64,000 nucleotides of DNA. It comes from Symbiodinium natans. Its lineage: Eukaryota > Sar > Dinophyceae > Suessiales > Symbiodiniaceae. The stretch spans positions 7,501 to 71,500 of the forward strand of contig CAJNDS010002202.1 of the NCBI GenBank assembly GCA_905221605.1, read 5' to 3'. Below the pieces are notes generated by a model. That model saw only the letters and a program-made list of their open reading frames with translations, had not been told where the DNA came from and did not search any database. Position 1 is the stretch's first letter. Each line of letters begins with the position of its first letter. This document shows positions 33,532 through 42,665 of this stretch, one piece after another. Both the position numbers and the translations under genes were made by a program.

Positions 33532-33668
33532 TGGAAAGATAGAGGAATAAAGAGGAATAGAGAGAGAGAGAGGGAGAGAGAGAGGGAGAGAGAGAGAGAG
33601 AGAGGAAAAAAAAGACAGAAACAAAAAACAAAAACAAAAAAACGAGAGAGAGAGAGAGAGAGAGAGAT
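32893..33668 (+). repeat. Long GA-rich purine tract
   Basis: About 780 bp almost without pyrimidines on this strand: (GA)n blocks, then GAAA/GGAAA mixtures, then (GA)n again. It can form triplex (H-)DNA. All long frames here are low-complexity artefacts. Confidence 0.95.
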
Positions 33669-33771
33669 TCTGGGAGGCCTCAGGTTTTTGCTCCGGAGCT
33701 CTCGTCTGCCGACTTCGGTGTGTTGGGCTTAGGGGTTTAGGGGTTTTGGGGTTTTGGGGTTTTGGGGTTTT

Positions 33772-34056
33772 CCCCCCCCCCCCACCCCCACCCCCCCCTT
33801 CCCCCACCAATCCCCCCACCCCCCCCGCAAGATACATTTTTCTTTTCCCCCCAATCCCCCCCCCCCCCCCATCCCCCCCCCCACCCCCCCCCACCCCCCC
33901 ACCCCCCCCCCCCCCACCCCCCCCCCCCCCCACCCACCCCCACCCCCCCCCCCCCCCCCCCCCCCCCCACCCCCCCCCCCCCCACCCCCACCCCCCCCCC
34001 CCCCCACCCCCCCCCCCCCCACCACCCCCCCCCCCCACCACCCCCCCCCCCCCCCA
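33772..34056 (+). repeat. C-rich tract
   Basis: About 285 bp of C runs broken by single A, T or short spacers. It directly follows GGGGTTTT units. With the GA tract before it, this gives over 1.1 kb of strong strand asymmetry. Run lengths are unreliable in any read technology. Confidence 0.95.
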
Positions 34057-34082
34057 ACAGGACCCACAAACAAAATCACCAA

Positions 34083-34144
34083 CCCCCAAACCTTAAACTT
34101 GTTCTCCTGCGGGGTCGGCGGCTTGAGCCGGAGGCTCTTAAATC
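34083..34144. repeat. Shared 60-bp module, copy 1
   Basis: CCAAACCTTAAACTTGTTCT then CCTGCGGGGTCGGCGGCTTG and GCCGGAGGCTCTTAAAT recur at 39,881-39,942 with four or five differences, some of them silent in the minus frame (LRLKPPTPQE[NS]KFKVWG). It is either a transposon piece or a conserved peptide-coding fragment. Confidence 0.75.
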
Positions 34145-35220
34145 CGGCCCCCGCGCCGCCCGTGGTCCAGGGCGGAGCCCGCGTCGCACTAAAGCGCTAG
34201 CTTTAAGGGGCGAGCGCCCGAGCCGCCGACCCCGCCCAAAATTGCTTCAAATTCGCGCAGAGCCCTTCGAGAGGCCTCCAAAACGGCATCCAAGGGGACG
34301 CAACACGCGGTGGTGCGAAAAGCACGAAAACCTCGTAAAAACCATGGGTTTTTACGAAAAACCGAGGCCACAAAACACCCGCAGCACCCCATTAAACCCT
34401 CACGGGCGCGCATCATCGGCCCTAGATTTTCACATGGGGCGCGCGCCAGGCCGAAACCACGTTTTTCAAGGTTTGGGGGGGGTACCGGAAGCCCAAAACC
34501 AGGCGAGCATCATGAGCATCAGCAGCCCTGGCCCGCGGGCCCAAGGCAATAAAAAATGCTGAAAAACGCTGAAATCACCGTAAATACCGTCTTTTTATGA
34601 GGTTTTTCACGCGTGCCTCCGACCCCCACCCCTGTTGCCCTTGACCCGCCCCCAAAGTGCGCATCATCGAAACCCACGTCCGGGGGGGGGTCTGCTGATG
34701 CTGCTGATGCGCGGGGTCCGGGCGCATCATCGAGCCATCGCTTCTCTTGGGCTTCGTGGGGGGGTCCGGGCCCACGGCCCAGAGACCCAGCTGATGCTCA
34801 TGATGCTCGGTTTGGGGGGGTGTTCCAACAGCAGAAAACCTCGTAAATACCGAGTGTTTTGTGGGTCCACGTAAAAACGCCCCTAAAATCGCTCATTTTA
34901 CGCGCTCGAACGGCTTCGTGCCTACAAAACACCCGAACAGCAGGACCCCGAATGCCCTTAAGGGCATTCGGGGTCTTGCTTTTGGGGGTTTCGTGGGCAC
35001 GCAAGCGTTCAAGCACATACAATCGGCGTGTTTAAGGGGGTTTTGGATGGCCTGGGGGAGGCCGCTGATGCTCATGATGCTCCCTTTCCTGGGTCCCAAA
35101 AGGCTTCCCAAGCCCAAAAACACGTGTTTACAGCGTTTTCTGAAGGTTTTTCGAAGGCAAAACGCATGCATAGAATGCTTTTAAGGCCCCCAAACCAACC
35201 CCACTGATGCTCCTGATGCG
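34145..35220. mobile_element. Array-free element with recurrent GATGC motifs
   Basis: About 1.1 kb with no TTTAGGG units. Motifs of the form GCTGATGCTCATGATGCTC, GCGCATCATCG and GAGCATCATGAGCATCAGC recur near 34,408, 34,505, 34,663, 34,690, 34,720, 34,791, 35,063 and 35,203. Two blocks carry AAACCTCGTAAA (34,330 and 34,838). It is bounded by the C tract on one side and a (GC)n run (35,223-35,262) on the other. It resembles a satellite-like or transposon-derived unit. No protein was recognised. It sits in a helicase intron. Confidence 0.5.
34944..34975. other. Perfect 32-bp palindrome
   Basis: GACCCCGAATGCCCTT is followed at once by its exact reverse complement, with no spacer. It could be a cruciform or hairpin, a protein-binding site or a terminal-repeat remnant of the surrounding element. 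Confidence 0.95.
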
Positions 35221-35476
35221 GGTGCGCGCGCGCGCGCGCGGCGCGCGCGCGCGCGCGCGCCGGGGGGGGAGGGGGGGGGAGGGAGGGGGGGCGAAGGCAG
35301 GAGAAAGAGAGACAGAGAGAAGGAGAGGACAAAGACACGGGAAAGAGAAGACAGTGCCAAGGTTCAAGGTTTCGTGCTTTGGGGGGCGGGGGCCGGCCCG
35401 TGCCGCTAGGCCTGAAATTTAGGGTGTAGGGTTTCAAGGTTTCAGGGTTTTAAAGTTTCAAGGTTTTTGGGTTTAC

Positions 35477-35541
35477 CAAGCTCCTCCAGTGAAGGTCGCG
35501 GCCACTTGCCCCAGGTACTCGAACGATGGAAAGAAGACCAC
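35477..35541 (-). CDS. DDX11/CHL1-like helicase exon, FFPSFEYL block
   Basis: Encodes VVFFPSFEYLGQVAATF. DDX11/CHL1 helicases have G-G-x-V-x-F-F-P-S-[YF]-x-Y-L at the start of helicase domain 2 (motif IV region), and the match is close. The acceptor is ACGCTTCTAG before 35,541 and the donor is GTAAAC after 35,477. The exon is 65 nt, phase 0 in, phase 2 out. It joins in frame to the upstream exon ending PGGM at 36,736. Confidence 0.95.
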
Positions 35542-35672
35542 CTAGAAGCGTAAAGTTCAGGGTTCAAAGGTTGATGGCGAGGTTTTTGCAACTTCGGACT
35601 CACAAAGCGCAGTGAGACAATTCTATGCCGGACATGGCTGCTGAGGCTACTGTTTAGGCATTAGGGTTGGGG

Positions 35673-35830
35673 CCTGGGGTTCTGAAGGCCCTACACAATG
35701 CCAAAACCAACAGAGCACAGGCTGCTCACTTGACTGCTGAGCATCTCTTCCAAGAAGGAGGAGCCAACAAACTTGCGCCAAGATCTGCTCAGAACAAAGT
35801 CGATGTCTCGAACATGCAGTCTAGGGTCTA
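35673..35830 (+). pseudogene. Possible plus-strand coding fragment in a helicase intron
   Basis: A plus-strand frame of about 50 codons reads AQAAHLTAEHLFQEGGANKL and onwards, with protein-like composition. It lies between two minus-strand helicase exons that join exactly (36,736 and 35,541), so it is not part of that gene. It may be a captured gene fragment. No family was recognised. Confidence 0.3.
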
Positions 35831-35837
35831 GGTGCAG

Positions 35838-35940
35838 TGCCCTAAACCCTAAACCCTAAACCCTAAACCCTAAACCCTAAACCCTAAACCCTAAACCCTA
35901 AACCCTAAACCCTAAACCCTAAACCCTAAACCCTAAACCT
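35838..35940 (-). repeat. CCCTAAA array
   Basis: About 14 perfect units inside the intron between the PGGM and VVFFPSFEYL exons. Confidence 0.95.
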
Positions 35941-35999
35941 CAACCGTTAAACCCGAAACCCTATAAGCCTGAACCTTCGGGTTTGAGATTCCTAGGTTG

Positions 36000-36172
36000 C
36001 GATGTTCCGCCCCCCCCCCTCCCCCTTTTAGTATCAGTCCTTAATCGGATTATAGCACCCCTCCTATAATAATTTAGGGTTTAGGGTTTAGGGTTTAGGC
36101 TTATTCGGGATTACAGTACCCCCCTAGAATAATGCCTACTAAGGACTCTTGGTATAAGGGGGAACATCCCAA
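36000..36172. mobile_element. Family A element split by a TTTAGGG array
   Basis: The left end GATGTTCCGCCC and the right end TATAAGGGGGAACATCCC are intact inverted repeats. The middle contains TTTAGGG units at about 36,073-36,099, flanked by two imperfect copies of a 30-bp piece of the element (TTAATCGGATTATAGCACCC and TTATTCGGGATTACAGTACC). The array lies at the junction of a tandem duplication. Confidence 0.8.
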
Positions 36173-36239
36173 TTCCTAGGGCCAAGGGGGCCTTACCCTC
36201 AACCCTGGACCCTAAACACTAAACCGCAAAACCCCTCAA

Positions 36240-36712
36240 CCCCCAAAGCCCTAAGCCCTAAACCCTAAAACCCTAAAACCCTAAAACCCGAAAACCCGAA
36301 AACCCTAGAACCCAAAAACCCAAAAACCCAAAAACCCAAAAACCCAAAAACCCTAAAACCCTAAAACCCCTAAACCCTAAAACCCTAAAACCCTATACCC
36401 CTAAACCGTAAAACCCTAAAACCCTAAACCCTGAAACCCTAAAACCCTAAACCCTAAACCCCTAAACCCCTAAACCCTAAAACCCTAAAACCCTAAAACC
36501 CTAAAACCCTAAAACCCTAAAACCCTAAAACCCTAAAACCCTAAAACCCTAAAATCCTAAAACCCTAAAATCCTAAAACCCTAAAATCCTAAAACCCTAA
36601 AACCCAACCCTAAAACCCAAACCCTAAACCCTAAACCCTAAAAACCCTAAACCCTAAATCCCAAACCCTAAACCCTAAACCCTAAACCCTGAACCCTAAA
36701 CCCTAAACCCTA
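36240..36712 (-). repeat. CCCTAAAA/CCCTAAA array
   Basis: About 470 bp, mostly CCCTAAAA (the Chlamydomonas-type 8-mer), grading into CCCTAAA at the right. A few CCCAAAAA and TCCTAAAA variants are clustered. Confidence 0.95.
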
Positions 36713-36735
36713 AGCCTAAGCCTTGGCCAAGGCGC

Positions 36736-36798
36736 CATGCCACCAGGCGTCGCCGCTGCCGCGGAGCCGAGGGCCCCACGGAGCTCGCCGAGCATGTC
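36736..36798 (-). CDS. DDX11/CHL1-like helicase exon, PGGM block
   Basis: Encodes DMLGELRGALGSAAAATPGG plus M. It matches the helix and P-G-G-[VM]-[VL] that lead into F-F-P-S-x-x-Y-L in DDX11/CHL1. The acceptor is CCCCCCCAG before 36,798. The exon ends at ATG followed by GCGCC, a GC donor. Joined to 35,541 it gives TPGGM-VVFFPSF with no gap or overlap relative to the family. GC-rich, 63 nt, phase 0 to 0. Confidence 0.92.
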
Positions 36799-36809
36799 CT
36801 GGGGGGGCT

Positions 36810-36966
36810 TAGGGTTTAGGGCTAGGGTTTAGGGTTTAGGGTTTAGGGTTTAGGGTTTAGGGTTTAGGGTTTAGGGTTTAGGGTTTAGGGTTTAGGGTTT
36901 AGGGTTTAGGGTTTAGGGTTTCGGGTTTCGGGTTTCGGGTTTCGGGTTTCGGGTTTCGGGTTTCGG
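36810..36966 (+). repeat. TTTAGGG array with a TTTCGGG block
   Basis: About 14 TTTAGGG units then seven TTTCGGG units, another case of a variant amplified as a block. Confidence 0.95.
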
Positions 36967-39359
36967 GTTTAGGGTTTCGGGGATGTAGGGATTTAGGATT
37001 TTGCATTTTAGGGTTGAGGGCTTCAGGGTGTTAAGGTTTTCTGGGATCTGGGGATTGAGGATTCTACGTTTTTTCGGGTTTAGGCTTCAGAGTTTAAGTT
37101 TTTTGGGTTTTAGGGGATTTTAGGGGTCTAGGGCTTATAGGGTTCCAGTACGGTTTTAAGGTTGTAGGGCTATTGGTACGGTTTTAGGGTTGAAGGGTTT
37201 TAGGGAGTTAGAATTTTAGTATAGGGCATGATTTGGGGGTTCTGCTTTTGGCATCCTCCAGGGGTCTGGGGAGTTATAAAAGGGATGTTCCAAGTCAACC
37301 CCGGGCGTAGGGGATCGGCAGTAGAGGATGCCATGAGTGGCAAAGGTATGGATGCCGATGAAGGTAGTACACTTGCCCTAAACCCTAAACCCTAAACCCT
37401 AAACCCTACACCCTACACCCTACACCCTAAACCCTAAACCCTAAACCCTAAACCCTAAACCTCTCCAAGCAGCGGAGCTCATAAAAACTCGAGCCCAAAA
37501 CCTTACGCCCACTAACCGAAAGCCCTTAACTTGCACCCCTAAACCCTAAACCCTAAACCCGAAACCCTAAACCCTAAACCCTAAACCACCCCTAAACTCT
37601 AAACCCTACACCCTAAACCCTAAACCCTAACCCCTAACCCCTAAACCCTAAACCACCCCTAAATCACAACCCTCGCGCAGCATTGTGTTGGGCTTGGGAA
37701 GCTGGAGCGTTGCTTGCTTCTGGCAAGCCTGCACTCAGCACCCCATCCCCAACACCTTAGCTCATGCCTTCCCCTACTACCCGCCTCTGCCTAGGTTCCC
37801 CCTTAAATTGCCTTAAACCTAAACCCTAAACCCTAGACCCTAAACCCTAAACCCTAAACCCCAAACCCTAAACCCGAATTATGGGGGGACCTGGGGGGGC
37901 GGGGGGGGGTAGTATAGAGGGGGGTAGCGGGGGAACCCATGGAAACCCTACACCCTAAACCAAACCCTACACCCTAAGCCCTGAACCCCATACCCCTAGC
38001 TCTAAACCCTAAACCCTAAACCCTAAACCCTAAACCCTAAACGCTAAACGCTAAACGCTAAACGCTAAACGCCAAACCCTAAACCCTAAACCCTAGCCCT
38101 CAACCCTAAACTCTAAACTCAAACCCTAAACCCTAGCTCTAAACCCCAAACCCTGAGCAGAGTCAGATGCTCCTTGCAACTTCGGCGGTCTCGCCTGCAC
38201 ATCCCGAGCTTAAGGTGAGGGGGTGTTTAGGGTTTAGGGTTTAAGGTGTAGGGTCTAGGGTTTAGGGTTAGGGCTAGGGCTTAGCCCCTTGTGTCTCGTT
38301 TCCCTTGGGTCCCTAAGGTGCAGGGTTTAGGGTTTAGGGTTGAGAGGCCTCCACGCCCCAACCCTGAGTTTTGCGAATCTAGGTCCGAAAAGGTACGCGA
38401 AAGGCTACCCTGGTTGACTTCGGGCTTAGGATGGTTTAGGGCTTTGGGCGCCCCTTTATGCTTAATGGATAGGGGATAGGGTAGATTTGGGAAGCTAACC
38501 AAACAACGAAAAGGGAACGAGGGCCAACTCCGTGTCCTAGACAAACATGTCAGAGTTCTTAAGCCTCTCAGGTTTAAAAAAATGCGAGCGTCTAGCGGTT
38601 TAGGGTTTAGGGTTCAGGGTTTAGGGTATAGGGTTTAGGGAAGTTTATATAGAAGGGGGGGGGGAGTCCGTAAACCCCAAACCCCGCAGAGTTATGGGGG
38701 ATCTTGGGTTCGCCGGGATGTTGGGGCTTGTACAACGTTTCTAGATCGTAAATCTTGCGACTCTAAGGACTTAGGGTTTAGGGTTTCGGATTGGTTTAGG
38801 GTTTAGGGTTTAGGGTTTAGGGTTCAGGGTTCAGGGTTTAGGGTTTAGGGTTTAGGGTTTAGGCACCCCACGTTCTGGGTTTAAAGGCGAGGCCGTGGGC
38901 CTTTGGGGGGGGGGGGGGGGGGGGGGGGAGAAGCCTCAACGCAAAGGCTGGTGGGGTTCTTGCTGAGGGTTTCGGGTTTGGTTCTTGAAGCCCTAAACCC
39001 TAACCCTAACCCTCATAATTGACCCTAAACCTTAAACCCTACACCCTAAGCCCTAACCCTGAACCCTCTTCACTCTGACTTCCTAGATACTCCTAACCAA
39101 AAACAGGGGCAGGGCTGACTCAAGGACTCGCACTGGCTTGGGGCTGAAAACTGTAGGGAGACTTCAAGTTGTCTAGGGTTTAGGGTTTGCTTAGGGTTTA
39201 GGGTTTAGGGTTTAGGGTTTAGGGTTTAGGGTTTAGGGTTTAGGGTTTAGGGTTTAGGGTTCAGCATTTCAAGTCCAAGCATTCACTAGTCAAGAGTTTA
39301 CTCCAGATAAATATACCCACCTGCCCAAAGAATCCCACAACATTAAGAAACTATCTCAC

Positions 39360-39428
39360 TTATGGCACGACCCTGCCTAGTAAAAAAACAACCTTGCCCA
39401 GTAAAAAAATGACCTTGCCCAGTAACTC
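39360..39428 (+). repeat. Three tandem copies of a 25-bp AT-rich unit
   Basis: The unit GACCTTGCCCAGTAAAAAAA occurs three times with small changes, in an AT-rich stretch (39,280-39,460) without telomere-like units. No function is evident. Confidence 0.8.
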
Positions 39429-39723
39429 ATTAACATTTAAATTATATATGAAAGAGAGGTTTAGGGTTTAGGGTCTTGAGTTTAGGGTTTAGGGTTCCTT
39501 CGAAAGTTAAAAAGCTCAGATTATTGGGATCCCGGTGCCCACATTGGAGCAGATGCCAGACCCCACCCCAAGAATGCTTTAAGGGGCTTTCGGTGTTTCG
39601 ACGTGTTTGGGGTCGCGACATCTTTGCATCTTCCTTTAGAGGAATATCGCTCTCAAAGCTCCCAAGCTTCAGGCCTTATTAGGGTTTAGGGTTTTGGGTT
39701 TTGGGTTTCGTGTTAGGGCATGT

Positions 39724-39750
39724 CCGCCGACCCTGGCGGCGTGTTGGATG
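39724..39750. repeat. Short module shared with 48,530
   Basis: CCGACCCTGGCGGCGTG then TTGGATG recurs at 48,530-48,556 as CCAACCCTGGCGGCGTG then ATGGATG. The two sites are surrounded by unrelated DNA. Confidence 0.6.
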
Positions 39751-39880
39751 GGTTTGCGGAGGTGAAGCCTCCCTCTTTCCCTCCTTCCACAACACGTGGG
39801 GGGTTGGGGGGGCCGAGGGTAAGGGGTCCCCCGCGTCTTCCCGGACCAACCAAAACCCCAACGCAAACCCAAACCACCAA

Positions 39881-39942
39881 ACCCCAAACCTTAAATTTGC
39901 TCTCCTGCGGGGTCGGCGGCTTGAGCCGGAGGCTCTTAAATT
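39881..39942. repeat. Shared 60-bp module, copy 2
   Basis: Second copy of the module at 34,083-34,144. It lies within a long minus-strand open stretch (39,679-40,119). That stretch has two overlapping open frames and no recognised family. Confidence 0.75.
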
Positions 39943-40129
39943 CGTGCGGGATTGTTGTCGATTGCTGACACAAAGCCATGCGCGAAACGGCCCTTGAACT
40001 CTGACACCCCTACACTTTCGGGGCGCGCCGAGAGCCTCAGCAAAAAACAGAGAATGGCAAGACAACGTGTCTGAATACTCCCCCGCGAAAACCTTCAAAG
40101 GCGCCATGTCGGAATGCAAATGAACCCGA

Positions 40130-40235
40130 TGTTTGGAGATTCATGGTACTTATGAACCAATGATAACTGTACTGTAACCACCTTATGATTGACGTGTCTC
40201 GAGCACATAGGAAATTACTGCCCTTGCAAGGAATA
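40130..40235 (+). mobile_element. Family H element, copy 1
   Basis: TTTGGAGATTCATGGTACTT then ACTGTACTGTAACCACCTTA and AATTACTGCCCTTG align with 42,560-42,665. Moderately AT-rich, no coding capacity. Confidence 0.6.
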
Positions 40236-40604
40236 ACATATGTTTCATGTTTTGGGGCATCTTAAACAAATAGCAGTTCATGCGTCCTAGGTCTACCCCT
40301 AAACCCTAAACCCGAAACCTCAAACCCTAAACCCTAATGCCCCAATGCCCTAATACCCTAATACCCTAATACCCTAAACCCTAAACCCTAAACCCTAAAC
40401 CCTAAACCCTAAACCCTAAACGTGAGCCGCAGTTTCTGCATAGATGGCTGAAGAAGCAGCGCGCACGGGCGAAACCGCTATAAGCACCCTATACCGTATA
40501 CCCTACGCCCCTAAACCCTAAACCCTCAACCCTAAACCCTATACACCCTAAACTCTAGACCGCCAGGCAGCCTGCTTTCTTACAAATGTGCAATCTAAGG
40601 CAAA

Positions 40605-40868
40605 ATGCCCCTTCCATGGGGCGAGACCACGCAGATTTCAAGTCAACTTGAGTGCCCCCCAGAATCTGTGCTGACATGCCTGAGAAGGACGGCTTGTGCG
40701 CAACTTGTTAAACATCCTTTGTCAAAAGTGGCTTTGAATGCACAAGAGGTTCATCCGCACAAAATAAAATGTTACTGGAACTGGACAGTATCAGCATTGA
40801 GGCAGTCGTGGCGTTTGATTGATCTGCCAGACATCCTGAGGCGTCCAGTAGAACGTGGTGTCCAGTAG
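40605..40868 (+). CDS. Isolated plus-strand open frame, unknown
   Basis: An 87-codon frame from ATG to TAG (MPLPWGETTQISSQLECPPE and onwards), with no recognised domain. Its 3' end contains a tandem GTCCAGTAGAACGTG. It lies in a helicase intron on the opposite strand, with lower GC than the helicase exons. It may be a gene fragment or chance. Confidence 0.28.
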   Translation: MPLPWGETTQISSQLECPPESVLTCLRRTACAQLVKHPLSKVALNAQEVHPHKIKCYWNWTVSALRQSWRLIDLPDILRRPVERGVQ

Positions 40869-41084
40869 AACGTGCTCAGCGCATCCATACTAACCCTCGC
40901 AGCTCTTAGCCCCCTGTCCGAAACACCTTTAGGGTTTAGGGTTTAGGGTTTAGGGTTTAGGGTTTAGTGTTTAGGGTTTAGGAGATCTAGCCTCTAAGAA
41001 AAAACCCTTGCGTAGGCCAGCCTTGCGTTTACAAAGTCCGAATTTAACTAGATGCAGAATCCTGCAAGCACGCCCAAGTTGACG

Positions 41085-41215
41085 GTTTTGGTTGGTGCAG
41101 TGTGTGGGGGCGGGGGGGGGGGGGGACCCTGGGCCGCAGGGGCGGGGGCTTCTGGCATGGGCTTGGGCTTCCAAACAAGACAGCTTCTGACATGCTCGAC
41201 TTCCCTAGAAACCGC
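41085..41215 (-). CDS. Candidate coding island, proline-rich
   Basis: A minus frame, open after a TTTCTAG acceptor, reads EVEHVRSCLVWKPKPMPEAP and then a proline run encoded by a C homopolymer. GC-rich like the helicase exons and inside the helicase gene. It could be a lineage-specific insert. The homopolymer makes the frame uncertain. Confidence 0.3.
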
Positions 41216-41530
41216 CAAGGCCCAAGGCCCAAACCCTAAACCCTCCAAACCCTAAACCCTAAACCCTAAACCCTAAACCCTAAACCCTCCAAACCCTCCA
41301 AACCCTCCAAACCCTCCAAACCCTAAACCCTCTAAACCCTAAACCCCTCTAGACCCTGTTAAGCTCTAAACCCACATTCCCACCCCCCCCCCCCCCCACC
41401 AGGCTGACAAGGCTAAGGCCTACTTGAGGGTTTCAGGGTTTCAGGGTTTTAGGGTTTCAGGGTTTCAGGGTTCCAGGGCTCCGGGTTTAGGGCTAGTTGC
41501 CTGCAATCACCAGCCCCAAGACCCCCTCGC

Positions 41531-41592
<62 letters not shown>
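41531..41592 (+). repeat. Poly-C run of about 60
   Basis: An uninterrupted C homopolymer of about 60 bases followed by GC-rich DNA. Its true length is uncertain. Confidence 0.95.
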
Positions 41593-41593
<1 letters not shown>

Positions 41594-41699
41594 CACTCCC
41601 CCGGCCTTGCCCCGCCCCCGCCCGCCCCGCAACAAAAAAAACCCTAAACCTTGAACCCGAAACCCTCAATTTCCCCCAGCAAAGAACAAACGAAACACA

Positions 41700-41826
41700 A
41701 AAAAAACCGCAAGCCCTAAACCCTAAACCCTAAACCCTGAACCCTAAACCCTAAACCCTAAACCCTGAACCCTAAACCCTAAACCCTAAACCCTAAACCC
41801 TAAACCCTAAACCCTAAACCCTAAAC
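41700..41826 (-). repeat. CCCTAAA array abutting a helicase exon
   Basis: About 17 CCCTAAA/CCCTGAA units. Read on the gene's strand the array starts immediately at the exon end with GTTTAGGG, so the repeat supplies the 5' splice site. Confidence 0.95.
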
Positions 41827-41901
41827 CCTCGAAGAGGCCTGAAGTCCAGTGCTTGACCCCCCGGGCCCTGGGTGATAAAGCGGACGAAGAGCTGGCTGGA
41901 C
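41827..41901 (-). CDS. DDX11/CHL1-like helicase exon, GPGGQALDF block
   Basis: Encodes SQLFVRFITQGPGGQALDFR. DDX11/CHL1 helicases have an x-L-P-x-x-I-x-x-G-P-x-G-x-x-L-[ED]-F block between the AGGT motif and the FFPSYEYL block, and this fits in sequence and order. The donor is GTTTAG of the adjoining array. The acceptor is CCCCAAG (before 41,901) or the next AG (before 41,895). Phase 2 out does not match the phase 0 start of the exon at 36,798, so at least one small exon between them is unseen. Confidence 0.8.
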
Positions 41902-42559
41902 CTTGGGGTTTAGGGTTTAGGGTTTAGGGTTTAGGGTTTAGGGTTTAGGGTTTAGGGTTTAGGGCTAGGCCTTGGTGTGCCAAGGATCATGCCTTGAAGG
42001 TTTAGGGGTTTAGGGGTTTAGGGTTTGGGGTTTAGGGTTTGGGGTTTGGGGTTTAGTGCTTGGGGTTTGGGGTTTGGGGTTTAAGGTTTGGGGCTTGGGT
42101 TCTAGTTTTCAGGATTGGGGTTTTAGGGTTCGGGGTTCGGGGTTTGGGGTTTAGGGTTTGGGGTTTGAGGTTTAGAGTTTAGGGCTTCGGATTTAGAGGT
42201 TGGGGTTTTGGGTTTTACGGTCTGGGGTTTAGGGTTTGGGTGATGGGGTTTAGGGTTTAAGTTTAGGGCTTAAGTTTTGGGGTTGCACCTACCTTCTTGG
42301 GCCTATGTGCCTATAACTTCTCCACCAAGCCCCCAACCCCCAACCCTCAACCCTAACCCTAAACCCTAAACCCTGAACCCTAAACCCTAAACCCTAAACC
42401 CTGGAGGAGACAAACGGCTTGGGGCTGAGATGGGCCTACAAGGGATCCTAAACCTAGGGTTTAGGGTTTATAGGGTTTAGGGTTTAGGGTTTAAGGTTTA
42501 GGGTTTAGGGTTCCTTACTGTAGGAATCTTCAGAAAAGACCCATAAGCCCCTGAACCCT

Positions 42560-42665
42560 ACTTGGAGGTTCATGGTACTTATTCACCAACTACTACTGTA
42601 CTTATAACCCACTTAGAAACCCCTTACTGCCCTCATATGGTTACAACTACAGCTATAAGTACAGT
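42560..42665 (+). mobile_element. Family H element, copy 2
   Basis: TTGGAGGTTCATGGTACTTA and CTACTACTGTACTTATAACC match copy 1. This copy also has a right half, GCTATAAGTAC, complementary to the left GGTACTTAT, giving an inverted-repeat structure. Confidence 0.6.

Larger units (their letters stand above)
36967..41080. other. Helicase intron(s): arrays and islands
   Basis: CCCTAAA and TTTAGGG arrays (37,380-37,460, 37,545-37,660, 38,000-38,080 with ACGCTAA units, 39,180-39,262, 40,370-40,420). Minus-strand islands open for 20-60 codons occur at 37,671-37,728, 38,355-38,430, 39,098-39,161 and 39,494-39,672. None was recognised as helicase, although small missing helicase exons between 41.8 and 36.8 kb must lie here. 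Confidence 0.45.

Noticed and set aside
32846-34096. Frames of Glu-Arg, Ser-Leu, Gly or Pro runs
   Set aside because: They arise from the GA and C tracts and change with every indel. There is no coding evidence.
36240-36600. A CRISPR array
   Set aside because: The spacing is that of a plain tandem 7-8-mer without distinct spacers, and the genome is eukaryotic.
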